A DNA stretch of 64,000 bases from Megaleporinus macrocephalus (Eukaryota > Chordata > Actinopteri > Characiformes > Anostomidae), in contig CM038716.1 in the NCBI GenBank assembly GCA_021613375.1, positions 7,880,180-7,944,179 on the forward strand. The letters are read 5' to 3'. Position 1 is the first letter of the stretch, and each line of letters starts with the position of its first letter. The notes below the pieces were generated by a model. That model was not told the DNA's origin. It worked only from the letters and a program-made list of their open reading frames with translations, and made no database searches. Positions 13,170-23,342 of the stretch are shown one piece after another. The translations under genes and the position numbers were made by a program.

Positions 13170-13590
13170 CAATAGATCCGCTCATTTCATTATTTGTATT
13201 ATATTAGCTTGTTGTCAGATCCGCTGTTGTTTTGAAGCTGTTTAGTTTCAATTAAGCACAAAAGCCCATTCCAGCTGGATAATGTAGCGTTTAAAATGAA
13301 AGTGAATCTGAGCGCTGAGTCTCTAATGTAAATTCATTAGACTGTCTGCAGTTTCTATCAGCGTTCTGTTAAACCTGCACAACCTCACAACAGCTCCTAC
13401 AACAGAACACATTTATTAAGAGTTTCTTTCTAGTTACGGCAGCCTAGAGTGCTTTTAGGGTCTCAACACTCGCTCCTTGGACATTTCTTTGCTTTTAACC
13501 AAAAGGAAAATGAAAAGAAATAGAAAACAAAACACACAATTCTGTAAACTGCCTCAGCTTTAAAAGTATGCAGTGTTAATGTTTCTCCAG
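13170..13590. other. Single-copy-looking noncoding block
   Basis: Non-repetitive sequence with words such as GTTTAGTTTCAATTAAGC and CTCTAATGTAAATTCATTAG between two repeat arrays. It may be conserved noncoding DNA; no gene is visible. A lone inverted 42-bp-type word (CACTTTATTAGAAAC) follows at 13603. Confidence 0.3.
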
Positions 13591-13974
13591 CTGTACAATG
13601 GACACTTTATTAGAAACCCCCTTTGACATCATAAAGCACCAATACTAAACATTGAGTATTTTAATGGGGATAACTTGAATGTTGGTGCCAGACAGAAGAA
13701 AGAAAGAAGATTCTGGTCTAACAGACTGTAAAATACTATAGCACCTACACAAGAAATACTTCTTTTCCTGTTTCCTGTTTAGAATATATATAAATAAAGC
13801 AAGCTAATGCAGTAGAACACTTAAGGAATACCTTTAAAAAGGATAAGTAAAAGTAATAACTGTTTATTACTCAATAACTGTGAACTCAAACGACCACCTG
13901 ATTGCCTAAAACATTTCTTTGCGTGGCTGAATAATTGAGAACCATGTAAAAAGGTTCTGCTACAGTTACAAGTC

Positions 13975-14395
13975 AGTAGTAGTAATAAACAAGCATCCTT
14001 GTAGAGATAAATACTGAGATAAAATCAATACTAAGAAGATAACTCCATCTCACCATTGTCACAAGGGCAAGATTGTACTTCAGAGTTACTAAGATACACA
14101 GCTCCTCATACATACCAGCATAAAGATAAAAGTAGACGATACTCAGATAAAAAGAAGTACTCTCCATACATACTAAGATACTGGAGTACTCATGGGGGTA
14201 CTAAGATAAGAGTAATCTTCGTGACTGATGGTGAGACGAGTTCTTAGTTGCATAGAGTTACACACAGTCATAAAGTCACGATAAATTTCATTACTAAGAT
14301 ACCAGAGTAGTAAACTGAAGGAGTATATCGTCCTCCTGACCACAGTTTCGTTGAGCTCGTAAAATCACCCACACGACCTTGTTTAAGGTGTTGGG
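13975..14395. repeat. Dispersed direct duplication, copy 2
   Basis: Counterpart of 7090-7527, with small deletions. A further decayed echo with TACTAAGATACTGGAGTACT and ATGACTAATGGTGAGAC runs from about 14460 to 14575, immediately before the second 42-bp array. Confidence 0.9.
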
Positions 14396-14599
14396 AAAAA
14401 GTCAAACAAGGAGTAGGTAAGTAGGTAAAGTACAAGGGTATAAAAGCTAAAGTAGAAAATACTAGATGATACTAAGAAAGTACTTGTGATATATACTAAG
14501 ATACTGGAGTACTATGGCACTTGGTTACTAAATACTAAGATAAGAGTCATCACCATGACTAATGGTGAGACATGTTGTGTCATATACAGTCAGTATTTT

Positions 14600-15580
14600 T
14601 AAAAAGTAGAAAGTGAGTGGTGTTTCCAATAAAGTGGCCAGGTTGTGGAAGTACAAGGTAGATGTTTCTAATAAAGTGGCCAGTTAGAGGAAGTACAAGG
14701 TGGGTGTTTCCAATAAAGTGACCAGTTAGTGAAGGTACATTGTAGGGGTTTCTAATAAAGTGGCCAGTTAGTGGTAGTCCAAGGTTAGTGTGTCTAATAC
14801 AGTGGCCAGTTGGTGGAAGTCCAAGGTAGGTGTTTCTAATAAAGTGGCCAGTTAGTGGAAACACAAGGTAGATGTTTCTAATAAAGTGGCCAGTTAGAGG
14901 AAGTACAAGCTGTGTGTTTCTAATAAAGTGACCAGTTAGTGGGAGCACATGGTAGATGTTTCTAATAAAGTGGCCTTTTAGTGAAAGTCCAAGGTTAGTG
15001 TTTCTAATAAAGTAGCCAGTTAGAGGAAGCACAAGGTGGGTATTTCCAATAAAGTGACCAGTTAGTGAAGGTACATTGTAGGGGTTTCTAATAAAGTGGC
15101 CAGTTAGAAAAAGCACAGGGTATTTGTTTCTAATAAAGTGGCCAGTTAGTGGAAGTCCAAGGTTAGTGTTTCTAATAAAGTGGCCAGTTGGTGGAAGTAC
15201 AAACTGGGCATTTTTAATAAAGTGGCCAGTTAGAGGAAGCACAGGGTAGTTGTTTCTAATAAAGTGGCCAGTTAGTGAAAGTCCAAGGTGGGTGTTTCCA
15301 ATAAAGTGACCAGTTAGTGAAGGTACATTGTAGGGGTTTCTAATAAAGTGGCCAGTTAGTGGAAGTCCAAGGTTAGTGTTTCTAATAAAGTGGCCAGTTG
15401 GTGGAAGTACAAACTGGGCATTTTTAATAAAGTGGCCAGTTAGAGGAAGCACAGGGTAGTTGTTTCTAATAAAGTGGCCAGTTAGTGAAAGTCCAAGGTG
15501 GGTGTTTCCAATAAAGTGACCAGTTAGTGAAGGTACATTGTAGGGGTTTCTAATAAAGTGGCCAGTTAGTGGTAGGAGAT
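14600..15580. repeat. 42-bp minisatellite, array 2 (about 23 copies)
   Basis: Same unit and orientation as array 1. The 42-bp period is 14 codons, so the minus strand stays open for 290 codons of a Leu-Thr-Gly-His-Phe-Ile-Arg-Asn repeat; this is not a protein gene. A block of about five units recurs (near 15030-15170, 15280-15400 and 15500-15580), showing higher-order duplication. Confidence 0.97.
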
Positions 15581-15599
15581 CTGGTTTAAGGTAGATGTT

Positions 15600-16150
15600 A
15601 TTAATGTACTGTCCATCTTGTGTCTGTATAAAGAGTATACAGAGGATTGCTCACACCTATATTCCTTACCCTCTGTATGTGGACAGCTAATGGGCAGCAC
15701 TGCAAGAATGCTTCTGAAGTGTTAATGCTGAGTGCAGCTTTTAACAGAATGAGTTTTCTTGGCGGTGTGGTGGTGGAGGGGGCTGGGGGGGCTTAAGATG
15801 TTAGTGTAGCCGCAGCATTTGGGGAATGCTAAGGTAACATTTGGTAAGGGATGCCCAGCGCTCCAGCCTTTCCCTTTGAGTTCCTCATTAGTCGGTAGTG
15901 AAGCGCAGCAGACGGCTTAAGTGTGGTTGGTGTTGCTGTTGTAGAATGAGGTTATTGGAGCCTTGGGGGGGTGGGGGGTGTAATTCAAAGGTTGCTGAAG
16001 TGTTAGAGAGGTGTGGAAAGCTCAGAGAGCGATGGGCCTGCAGTCAGAAGAGGAGGAATGCTGCTTGACTCTTTTTAGACTTTGAAGTCTCCGTTATCGA
16101 AGGCCAGAGCAAGATCATGCTTTCTGACGTGTAGCTCACTGAAACAGGCT
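15600..16150. promoter_or_regulatory. Single-copy-looking noncoding block, candidate conserved element
   Basis: Non-repetitive, moderately GC-rich sequence with two G-runs (near 15778-15790 and 15965-15978). There is no open frame with protein-like content. It may be conserved noncoding DNA downstream of mtnr1b; this is an inference only. Confidence 0.3.
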
Positions 16151-16224
16151 TAAACATCATGTGCCGCGTCTGTGTTTGTATGCGGAGCCAGAGATTTATT
16201 ATGAATTGAATAATCTTAACGTGG

Positions 16225-16440
16225 CATATAAAAGAGTTGTGGGTGGCACAGTGGGTAGTGCTGCCATCTCACAGCAAGAAAGGCCTGGGTTCAACTCCCT
16301 GGCCAGGGTCCTTCCTGTGTCCAGTCTTCATGGGATTCTTCCCACAGTCTAAAGACATGCCGCCAGGTGAACTGGAGATGCTGCTGTGCAATGGACTGGT
16401 GGCCTGTCCAGGGTGTTTCCTGCCCTCGCCCCAGTGAGCA
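16225..16440 (+). mobile_element. tRNA-derived SINE
   Basis: GGTGGCACAGTGGGTAGTGC at the head and a pol III B-box match GGGTTCAACTCCC near 16287, followed by CCCACAGTCTAAAGACATGC. This order is typical of otophysan fish SINE-like repeats. The copy is decayed. Confidence 0.7.
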
Positions 16441-16533
16441 CTGGGATAGACTGCAGCAACACCCAGAAGGACAACTGGTTTAGAAAAGGGCCTTCAGAGA
16501 AGTTAACAGCACCCACAGACCAACTGTTCACCA

Positions 16534-16762
16534 TATCGTCGCTGTCCAATGAAAAACAAGTATCTGCAAAACGGCAACTTTACAGGAGAAGCCAAAAACT
16601 GTCTTTACTTTCAGTGCAAGTCAATGGAACCAGAATTTTTTCTGAGTTACTTTGGAGTATTTCTATTGGCCCATTCATCATAAAATGTTCATACAATGTA
16701 AGCCGCAGCTACTGCATTCAAATGATGTAGAAAAATAAAAATCGACAAAAATTGAGATATCT
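16534..16762. mobile_element. MITE of the GTCGCTGTCC family, right end lost
   Basis: Starts TCGTCGCTGTCCAATGAAAA and shares its interior (CAACTTTACAGGAGA, GTCAATGGAACCAGA, TCTATTGG..CATTCATCAT, AATGATGTAGAAAA, TCGACAAAAAT) with the complete copy at 42276-42524. It breaks off before the terminal ATTGGACAGCGAC. Confidence 0.9.
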
Positions 16763-17095
16763 TAGAGATGCCAGAATGGTGGCTAACTGGTGCACTATTT
16801 TAGGTGGAATGGGAATACATAGCTGACCTGATGGTGCAGTCAGTAGGAGTGAGTGTTGTATTGTGTACAGTTGATCTGTGATTGTGCACTGGTGATATAT
16901 ACGTTAAGTAAATAGTGGTAATGTTACAGACAAGAAAAAAGATAAAGAAAACTAAACCACAGACATTGTGGAGCTCCTCGGTATTGAGGTCCACCAACGG
17001 CTAACGTACAATTCTGTATGTTGGCATTTGTTGGGTAGAAGTCTGTCTGGACCAGAAGGTAGTCCACTTTACCTCGCTAGTCATGGTCATGGAGT

Positions 17096-17345
17096 GGGGG
17101 GTGCAGTCGTGGCCTGAAGGTAAGGGGTCACGGAAGGTCGCCGGTTCGATCCCCGGGGCTCTTGGGCAAAGCACCTAACCCCTAACTGCTCCCCTAACTG
17201 GGCTGCCCACCGCTCTGGGCACGTGTGTTCACTGCCCCCTAGTGTGTTTGTTCACTAGTGGGTGCTTCACTGCACGGATGGGTGGGTTAAATGCGGAGGC
17301 CAAGTTCCGCTGTGTGCGAACACATGTGGCTAATTCTAGGACAGG
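17096..17345 (+). mobile_element. tRNA-derived SINE
   Basis: B-box match CCGGTTCGATCCCCGG near 17142, then GGGCAAAGCACCTAACCCC, CTGCCCACCGCTCTGGGCAC, ACTGCCCCCTAGTG, TTCACTAGTGGGTGC and CACGGATGGGTGGGTTAAAT. It is a familiar otophysan SINE layout. The A-box region is degraded. Confidence 0.8.
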
Positions 17346-17729
17346 TCACCAGCCCATCACATGGTCAACCTAACAAGTGCGTCTTTTGGACTGTGGGAGG
17401 GAAGCTGAGTTCCCGGACGTGTCCAAGTATAGTAATAATAACCCATTGTTTTATTATCAAGTTTGGTTGGAGGTCCTATATTCCTGAAACAACGTATGGA
17501 AAATTATCTAATTAGGATTGTTCTCTAAGTGGCATCTAGGTAGTGTGTTCTCCTATTGGTTAGAACGTAAGAAACTGACCTCAAGGTCTTAGGTCTGGAA
17601 GTTCTTGATACATCACTGACTGTGAAAACTTGTAGTCTAAGCAGGTTTCGGTTACTTGTAGCCTGACTGAAAACAGAAGCAGCTATATGCCAGGAACCTT
17701 TACTGAAACACTACATGGTACTATATATC

Positions 17730-17785
17730 ATTACTGTCCAAAGAAATTTCAAGTCACTATTTACTATTTCTTTGGACAGCGACAA
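17730..17785. mobile_element. Internally deleted GTCGCTGTCC-family MITE
   Basis: Only the two ends remain: ACTGTCCAAAGAAATTTC and ATTTCTTTGGACAGCGACAA, forming a short perfect hairpin arm with a ~20-base loop. Confidence 0.8.
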
Positions 17786-17789
17786 TACT

Positions 17790-18255
17790 ACTAGAGTCCC
17801 ATAGGATCACTAGCAGTGTTTCCTTGTTCTTTTGACGTTTACTATCCAAACCTAGGCCTAGTAATGCTTCTAGGCTGAAGTCACAGTGGACGTCTAGAGG
17901 TTTGGGATAGCTGTTCATGCCAGTAAGCACTGCGCCGGTTTAGAACATTGTGAACTCTTCAGTTGTGCAGGCAAGAGCTCGTTAAGTATTGATGTGTCTG
18001 TGAGAGCCACTGTAGAGTCATAAAACTACTGACAGTCATTAGCATGCCTCCAGCCAGGTCAACAACAACAACTGTCGTGCTTCACGACCGCAATACTGAC
18101 CACTTTACCAGAAACCCCTCCTTGTGAGCTCCACCCTGCTGGCGTACAGTTATAGACTGTGAGCTTTTCCTCTAGTCCTTCATCACTTCTGGACAATGGC
18201 AGTCCTGTGGTCAGAAACTGATCAATAATTAATGAGGAGGAGGCATACCTTCTAC
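17790..18255. other. Unassigned noncoding stretch
   Basis: No gene. One isolated 42-bp-type word (CACTTTACCAGAAACCCC) occurs near 18100, so part may belong to the transposon that carries the array beginning at 18260. Confidence 0.4.
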
Positions 18256-18259
18256 TTCC

Positions 18260-19250
18260 ACTCAATGACCACTTTATTAGAAACATCTACCTTGTGATTC
18301 CACTAACTGGCCACTTTATTAGAAACACTGACCTTGCACTTCCACTAACCTGCCAATTTATAAGAAACACCAACTGTGTGCTTTCACTAACTGGCCACTT
18401 TATTAGAAACATCTACCTTGAAACACCTACCTTATACTTCCACTAACTTGCTACGTTATTAGAAACAGCTACCGTGTGCTTCCACTAACCGGACACTTTA
18501 TTAGAAACACTGACCTTGTGCTTCTACTAACCAGCCAATTTCTAAGAAATACCAACTGTGTGTGTTCACCTACTGGTCACTTTATTGGAAACAGCTACCT
18601 TGTACTTCCATTAAGTGGGCATTTTATTAGAAACACCCACCTTGTGCTTCCACTAACCGGCCACTTTATTAGAAACAGCTACCTTGTATTTGCATTAACT
18701 GGCCACTTTATTAGAAACACCCACCTTGTGCTTCCACTAACTGCCCATTTTATTAGATACACCCACCTTATACTACCACTAACTGGCCACTTTATTAGAA
18801 ACACCTACCTTGTGCTTCCACTAACTGCCCATTTTATTAGATACACCCACCTTATACTTCCACTAACTGGCCACTTTATTAGAAACACCTACCTTGTGCT
18901 TCCAGTAAATAGACACTTTATTAGAAACATCTGCCTGTTCTTCCACTACCTGGCCACTTTTTTAGAAATGCCCACCTTGTACTTCCACAACCTGGCATTT
19001 TTATCAGAAACAGTCCCCTTGTACTTACAATAACTGGCCACTGTCATAGAAACACCCACCTTGTACTTCCACTACCTGGCCACTTTATCAGAAACAGCGC
19101 GCTAGTACGTACAATAACTGGCCACTTCATTAAAAACAGCTACTTTGTACTTCCAGTAACCGGCCACTTTATTAGAAACACCTACCTTGTACTTCCGCTT
19201 CACTCAACAGCAAGTTGACATACATAGTAGTTGTTTCTAATAAAGTGGCC
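18260..19250. repeat. 42-bp minisatellite, array 3, inverted (about 23 copies)
   Basis: Copies of CACTTTATTAGAAACACCTA with CTTGTACTTCCACTAACTGG, the reverse complement of arrays 1 and 2. The last unit (19228-19250) flips back to the TTTCTAATAAAGTGGCC orientation after a break near 19195. The 185-codon open frame here is a repeat artefact. Confidence 0.96.
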
Positions 19251-19254
19251 AGTA

Positions 19255-19840
19255 CGTGTACAACATTTTCTTTTCTCTTTAGTTTTGTCAGAGAAGACTT
19301 GGTCTGTAAATTAGAAAACATCTCTAAATGGAAATCACGCTGAACGCCCACGAACAGAAAACAAGCAAACAAAGAAGAACGCTCTTGTAAATCTGATTGA
19401 GTCTGTCTTTGACGGACGGGTTTGGAGCTCTGAAGGATCAGAGCTGCACCAGAGTGAATAAGCACAATCACAGTACTGCTACCTGTTTCTCTCCAGCAGC
19501 TACTACAAAGCCTGTTTTGCTTTCTGGGTGCTGAGTTTTTTTTCAGAGACCAAAAGAGTCATAAAAGAAAACGGGAATGATTATGGAATATTAACCAGAG
19601 CATCTGCGTCCAGTTATTAGATTGATAAAGCGGGTGCTGGACGAACGCTGCTCTAGTGCTCTGCTGTCTTGGAGCTGAAGATGGGATTAAAAAGATTGGT
19701 GGATGTTCAGATGGTTTGAGATCATTTGTGGGATGTTTTGGTCAGACTTTATTTTGATGGTCTTCAGAAGCTTGTCTAGAAATGCTTCAACTGTTAGCAA
19801 CAGTGGTTATCAGCAGCACTAGAGTAGCACTAGGGTTTGG
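19255..19840. other. Unassigned noncoding stretch
   Basis: Single-copy-looking sequence; no gene, RNA or repeat family recognised. The minus-strand open frame of 99 codons has no recognisable domain. Confidence 0.4.
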
Positions 19841-19844
19841 TTAA

Positions 19845-20440
19845 TAAGCTAATTAGCTAGCCCGTTAATGATAATTCACCATGATGCTGGCCAACATATC
19901 CTAGAATAATGCTAATTTGTCGGTAGCCAGTAAATAAACTAGGTAGCCGGTTAATGTAACAAGCTAGTTAGCCAGTTGATGATAACTCACCATGAGGCTA
20001 GTCAACGTGTCATTGAATAATATGCTTATTTGTTGGTAATCAGTTAACAAGCTAGTTCGGTAGCCAGCTAACAATAGCTCACCACGATGCTAAAAAACGT
20101 GTCTTTGAATACTGTTGTTTATTTGTTGGTGGCCAGTTAACTTAACAAGCTAGTTAACTAGCCAGCTAATGATCACTCACCATGATGCTAACCAACGTGT
20201 CTTTGAATAAGGTTTCTTATTTATTGGTGTCCAGGTAACAAGCTAATTAGCTAACTGGCTAACGATCACTCACCACGATGCCAGCCAATCTTTGAATAAT
20301 AGTATTTGTTGGTAGCCAGCTACTTTAACAACCTAGATAGCTAGCCAGCTAACAATCATTCACTTGCCAACCCGTTTTGGAATAATGTTGCTCATTTGTT
20401 GGAAGCCCGTCTATAAGCTAGGCAGCTAACTAGGTTGGGG
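19845..20440. repeat. Degenerate tandem repeat of about 100 bp, six copies
   Basis: Each unit has ACAAGCTAGTTAGCCAG, ATGATCACTCACCATGATGC, CAACGTGTCTTTGAATAA and TTATTTGTTGGTGGCCAG with drift. Confidence 0.85.
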
Positions 20441-21155
20441 ATTTAGGATAGTTTAGGATTGGGAAATAATTCAGCAATTTAGGTTTAGGATTAGTAGCTC
20501 AGTTGAGTTTAAGATCAAGTTTAGGTTTAGGCAGAATTACGTTTAGGTCTGGTATAAGGCTCAAGTTTTGAGTTGAGGTGGTTTAGAACAAGTTTTTTGG
20601 TAGAAGTTAACGTTAGGCTTAGGTTTTGGAAAGGGTTATTTTTAGGATTAGGTTCAGGGTTATGTTTTTGGAATATGTTTAGATATTTGAATTAGGTTAA
20701 TGTTGGGAGCAGGTTCAGGTTTTGGGTTGAGCTTAAGATCAGATTTAGTGTTAAGTTTTGGATTGCGTTTAAAATTATGTTAAGATTGGTCTTAAGGTTA
20801 GCTTTAGGTTTGCACTGAAGTTAAGGTTGGAATCAGGTTTAGGTTGTAAATTTAGATTAACATCAGGGTTGGTATTAAATTCTGGGTTTAATTTAAAGTT
20901 ATGTTTAGGATTAGGCTTTGGGTCATGTTTATGGTTAAGTTAGGATCAGGTTTAGGATTATGTTTTGGGTTGAGGTTAGGATCAAGTTTAGGATTAGGTT
21001 TTGGATTTATCTTAAGGTTAGGTTTATATATTAGTTGTGGTTAAAATTAGGATCATGTTTGTGTTTTGTGTTAAGATCAATGTGGTGTTTAGAATGAGGG
21101 TTTTGGAATTTAGTTTGATTTAAGACTAGGATTAGGTTAGACTTTGTGGGAAAGC
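20440..21155. repeat. Degenerate GTTTAGGATTAGG-type simple repeat
   Basis: About 700 bp of shuffled words such as GTTTAGGATTAGG, GGTTTTGGGTTGAGG and GTTAGGATCAGG. It is G/T-rich on the plus strand and has no fixed period. Confidence 0.8.
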
Positions 21156-21159
21156 TAAT

Positions 21160-22075
21160 ATAAATTCAATAATACTTTGCTTGAAGGCTCAACTTCAGGG
21201 GGCCATCAAAATAAAGTGTACTGGTGTGCATGCTCTCACACATTCACTCTCTTGCGCACTCGTTTACTCTCACTCGAGCTATTTGTACAGCTGGTACCTC
21301 AGCATTGTATGAAGTTTTTAAACCAATGAAATTTGGCAAAACACCATAGCTTAAACCCCTAATAACACCTACGTCCATCACTACTTTCTTTTTTCTGCGA
21401 AAAAAAAAATTGCCTCCATCCAGAGGTGGGTAGTGAATAGCCATACTGACTTCCATGCTTCCATGCCCAGTCTACTCTGTTTCATAAATTGACCATCTAA
21501 GACCATCTAACCCACCTTCAGGCTACTCTACCCATCACAGATTTTCTTAAGCTCACCAGTGGAACCTTGTAGGTACTTGAAACAGTCTCCTCCTTTGGCT
21601 TCTTTTCTAATGCATTCATAACTTAGAACTTTAGACTTTAGAACTTTAGGCCCTCCAACCCTCTAACCACAGACACATTTTAAGAAGGGGTTTCACGTTT
21701 TTGGTGTGATATGCTTTAAGATAAAGGTCAGAAACCTGCTTCTGGAGATCTACCCTCAAGAGAAACTCAGCTCTAGCCCAAGAAACTCAGCTGATGCACT
21801 TAATTCAAATGACCAGTTATTCAATCTGAGGTGAAATGGAACTCTTCATGAGGGTAGACCTCCAGGAGCATGTCTGATGACCACTGCTTTAAGATCTTGA
21901 GCGTGTAGAAAGCTTTTTAGGTCTATATGGTAGCCAAGTGAAGGCTAGCCCACTGTAGGTGTCCATTTCTTTCAAACCTCAAACAGTTGAGAAACATAGG
22001 AAGCTCTGAGTAAGAACGTTCCTGGCTGGGTCTTAACATTATTAAGGTTTCGATACGTTGTGGCCAGGTTAAGGC
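21160..22075. other. Unassigned noncoding stretch 3' of mtnr1b
   Basis: No gene recognised. Fragments such as CTCTACCCATCACAGATTTT near 21524 resemble the downstream repeat words at 22080-22345. The segment near 21730-21890 reads like an interspersed repeat of unknown class. Confidence 0.4.
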
Positions 22076-22079
22076 TACT

Positions 22080-22380
22080 CTACCCACCTCTGAGCATCAC
22101 TCCTTATGCTTCAACCACGGATAGAAGGCATCATCTCTGTTTGTCAATGAAATTAAGGCTCCGATACCCACAAATATTTACGGTTGTTGTTCTAACCGTA
22201 AGATGAGATTCTGGGTAGCTACGTTTACTTTAATTTCAACCATTATCTAACTTGAGAGTGGTTGTTTGAGGCTACCCACCTCTTGCTACCGTTCTTCATG
22301 CTTTAACCAGAGATTGCAGATTGAAGGTAGATTGCTTGCTTGCGAGTCTTCACTCACCAATGGATCTCTGCAGCCATATT
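22080..22380. repeat. Degenerate direct repeats shared with the 3' end of mtnr1b
   Basis: Variants of a phrase (CTACCCACCTCT, then CTTCATGCTTCAAC, then AGATTGAAG) occur near 22080-22140, 22285-22345 and 22862-22915. The last lies beside the true exon 4 and the middle one beside the exon-4 relic. This suggests that the duplication that made the relic included flanking noncoding sequence. Confidence 0.55.
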
Positions 22381-22419
22381 AAATAGTTTCCAGCTTCATT
22401 CCAGGGTTCTTTATGCTCC

Positions 22420-22556
22420 TGAATGTTTCCTGCAGAGGCAGAGCTTGTTAAGAGGATGCAGGACACGATGCAACTCTTGGTGGAAGTTCTGGTGTAGCAG
22501 CCTGTAGACCACAGCATTCAGGCACGAGTTGAAGCAAGACATGAAGTCCTACAACC
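22420..22556 (-). pseudogene. Decayed partial copy of mtnr1b exon 4 (TM7 to helix 8)
   Basis: Read on the minus strand this segment encodes [20 protein letters not shown] and continues FHQELHRVL, plainly related to the [20 protein letters not shown] of exon 4. By hand alignment about 78 of 111 bases agree without a gap. It then loses four bases relative to exon 4 (in the stretch CTCTTCCTGCAGG) and so shifts frame before a TAA. Upstream of Phe-Met it has a TAG and a short deletion. It lies about 390 bp past the real stop codon on the same strand. It is a broken tandem duplicate, or the remnant of a neighbouring receptor copy. Confidence 0.88.
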
Positions 22557-22565
22557 ATATGGACT

Positions 22566-22763
22566 CTCAAAAATAAAGGCTCCTAAATGGTTCTAGGATT
22601 GGATACACACTTCTAGAGAATATCTTCATGATTATCTTTGTATAGACCCTGTGTCAAGGTTCTCTGACCCATTACAAGGTTCTTTAAACTCACAGATTCC
22701 ATTTTCAAGTTTGATTCTATGGTATCACCCAAAAGAACCACTTTTGGCACCTTTATTTTTAAG
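22566..22763. mobile_element. Short inverted-repeat element (MITE), 198 bp
   Basis: The left end CTCAAAAATAAAGGCTCC and the right end, read in reverse complement as CTTAAAAATAAAGGTGCC, form terminal inverted repeats, with TGGTTCT conserved inside both. It has no coding capacity. It sits between the stop codon of mtnr1b and the exon-4 relic, and so falls in the likely 3' UTR or just past it. Confidence 0.75.
22752..22757 (-). promoter_or_regulatory. Candidate polyadenylation signal AATAAA for mtnr1b
   Basis: AATAAA on the minus strand, 184 bases past the stop codon. It is part of the terminal inverted repeat of the MITE, so the transposon may supply the signal. A second AATAAA in the other repeat end (about 22571-22576) is on the opposite strand. 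No transcript evidence is available. Confidence 0.35.
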
Positions 22764-22940
22764 ATCTGTATTAAGGGAATGATGCAGGGGCCCCAGAACT
22801 AGACCCGCGACATGTCTTGGATCATGGATTTGAACTTATGATACTTTATGGATTCTGGGACTTCTACCTTTTGGCCCTGCTATCACTCTTCATGCTTCAA
22901 CGACAGATTGAAGACATGGTCTGTTCTAACCCATGGACTG

Positions 22941-23342
22941 TTACTCTGTGTCTGCTTTCGGCTGGTCGTTGTTGTTGTTCGCAGGTGACTGCCTGTTGCT
23001 GCGCTCTGTGCCGCCCCTGGACGTTTCCTGCAGGAAGAGGCGGGGCTTGCAGAGGGAGAGCAAAATGCGGCGATATTCTCGTCGGAAGTTCTGATTAAGT
23101 AGTCCGTAGACCACGGCGTTCAGGCACGAGTTGAAGTACGCCATGAAGTAGCTGACCACAAAGAGCCAGTCGGGTACCATGGGCGCCACTCTTGGCGGAT
23201 CCACAGCCACAGCCAAACCTATCAGATTCAGGGGCGCCCAACAGACAGCGAAAAGCACAAAGACGACGAACATGGTGAGGAAGTGGCGCAGCTCGCTGGG
23301 CCGGAGGCGTGGCCTTACATCACTGGTGACCCGCCTCCTCAC
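22941..23342 (-). CDS. mtnr1b: mtnr1b exon 4 (TM6, TM7, helix 8, C-terminal tail, stop)
   Basis: Begins in phase 0 after the acceptor ttgcag (ends 23343) with VRRRV and encodes residues 214-346. It contains the third intracellular loop, TM6 ([17 protein letters not shown]), TM7 with [10 protein letters not shown], helix 8 with [12 protein letters not shown], and a polar tail rich in Asn, Ser and Gln that ends DTE. The tail has no obvious PDZ-binding end such as the one in MT1. The stop codon is at 22941-22943. Confidence 0.95.
   Translation of the reverse strand: MRRRVTSDVRPRLRPSELRHFLTMFVVFVLFAVCWAPLNLIGLAVAVDPPRVAPMVPDWLFVVSYFMAYFNSCLNAVVYGLLNQNFRREYRRILLSLCKPRLFLQETSRGGTERSNRQSPANNNNDQPKADTE

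Noticed and set aside
14580..15452. A 290-codon Leu-Thr-Gly-His-Phe-Ile-Arg-Asn repeat protein
   Set aside because: The period is 42 bp (14 codons), so openness is automatic. The same repeat lies in other arrays with frameshifts, and no start context or splice signals support a gene.
17130..17160. A tRNA gene
   Set aside because: Only a B-box is clear; no cloverleaf with a matching acceptor stem could be found, and the downstream wording is that of a SINE.
20440..21155. Interstitial telomeric repeat
   Set aside because: Words resemble TTAGG but there is no run of the vertebrate TTAGGG hexamer and no fixed period.
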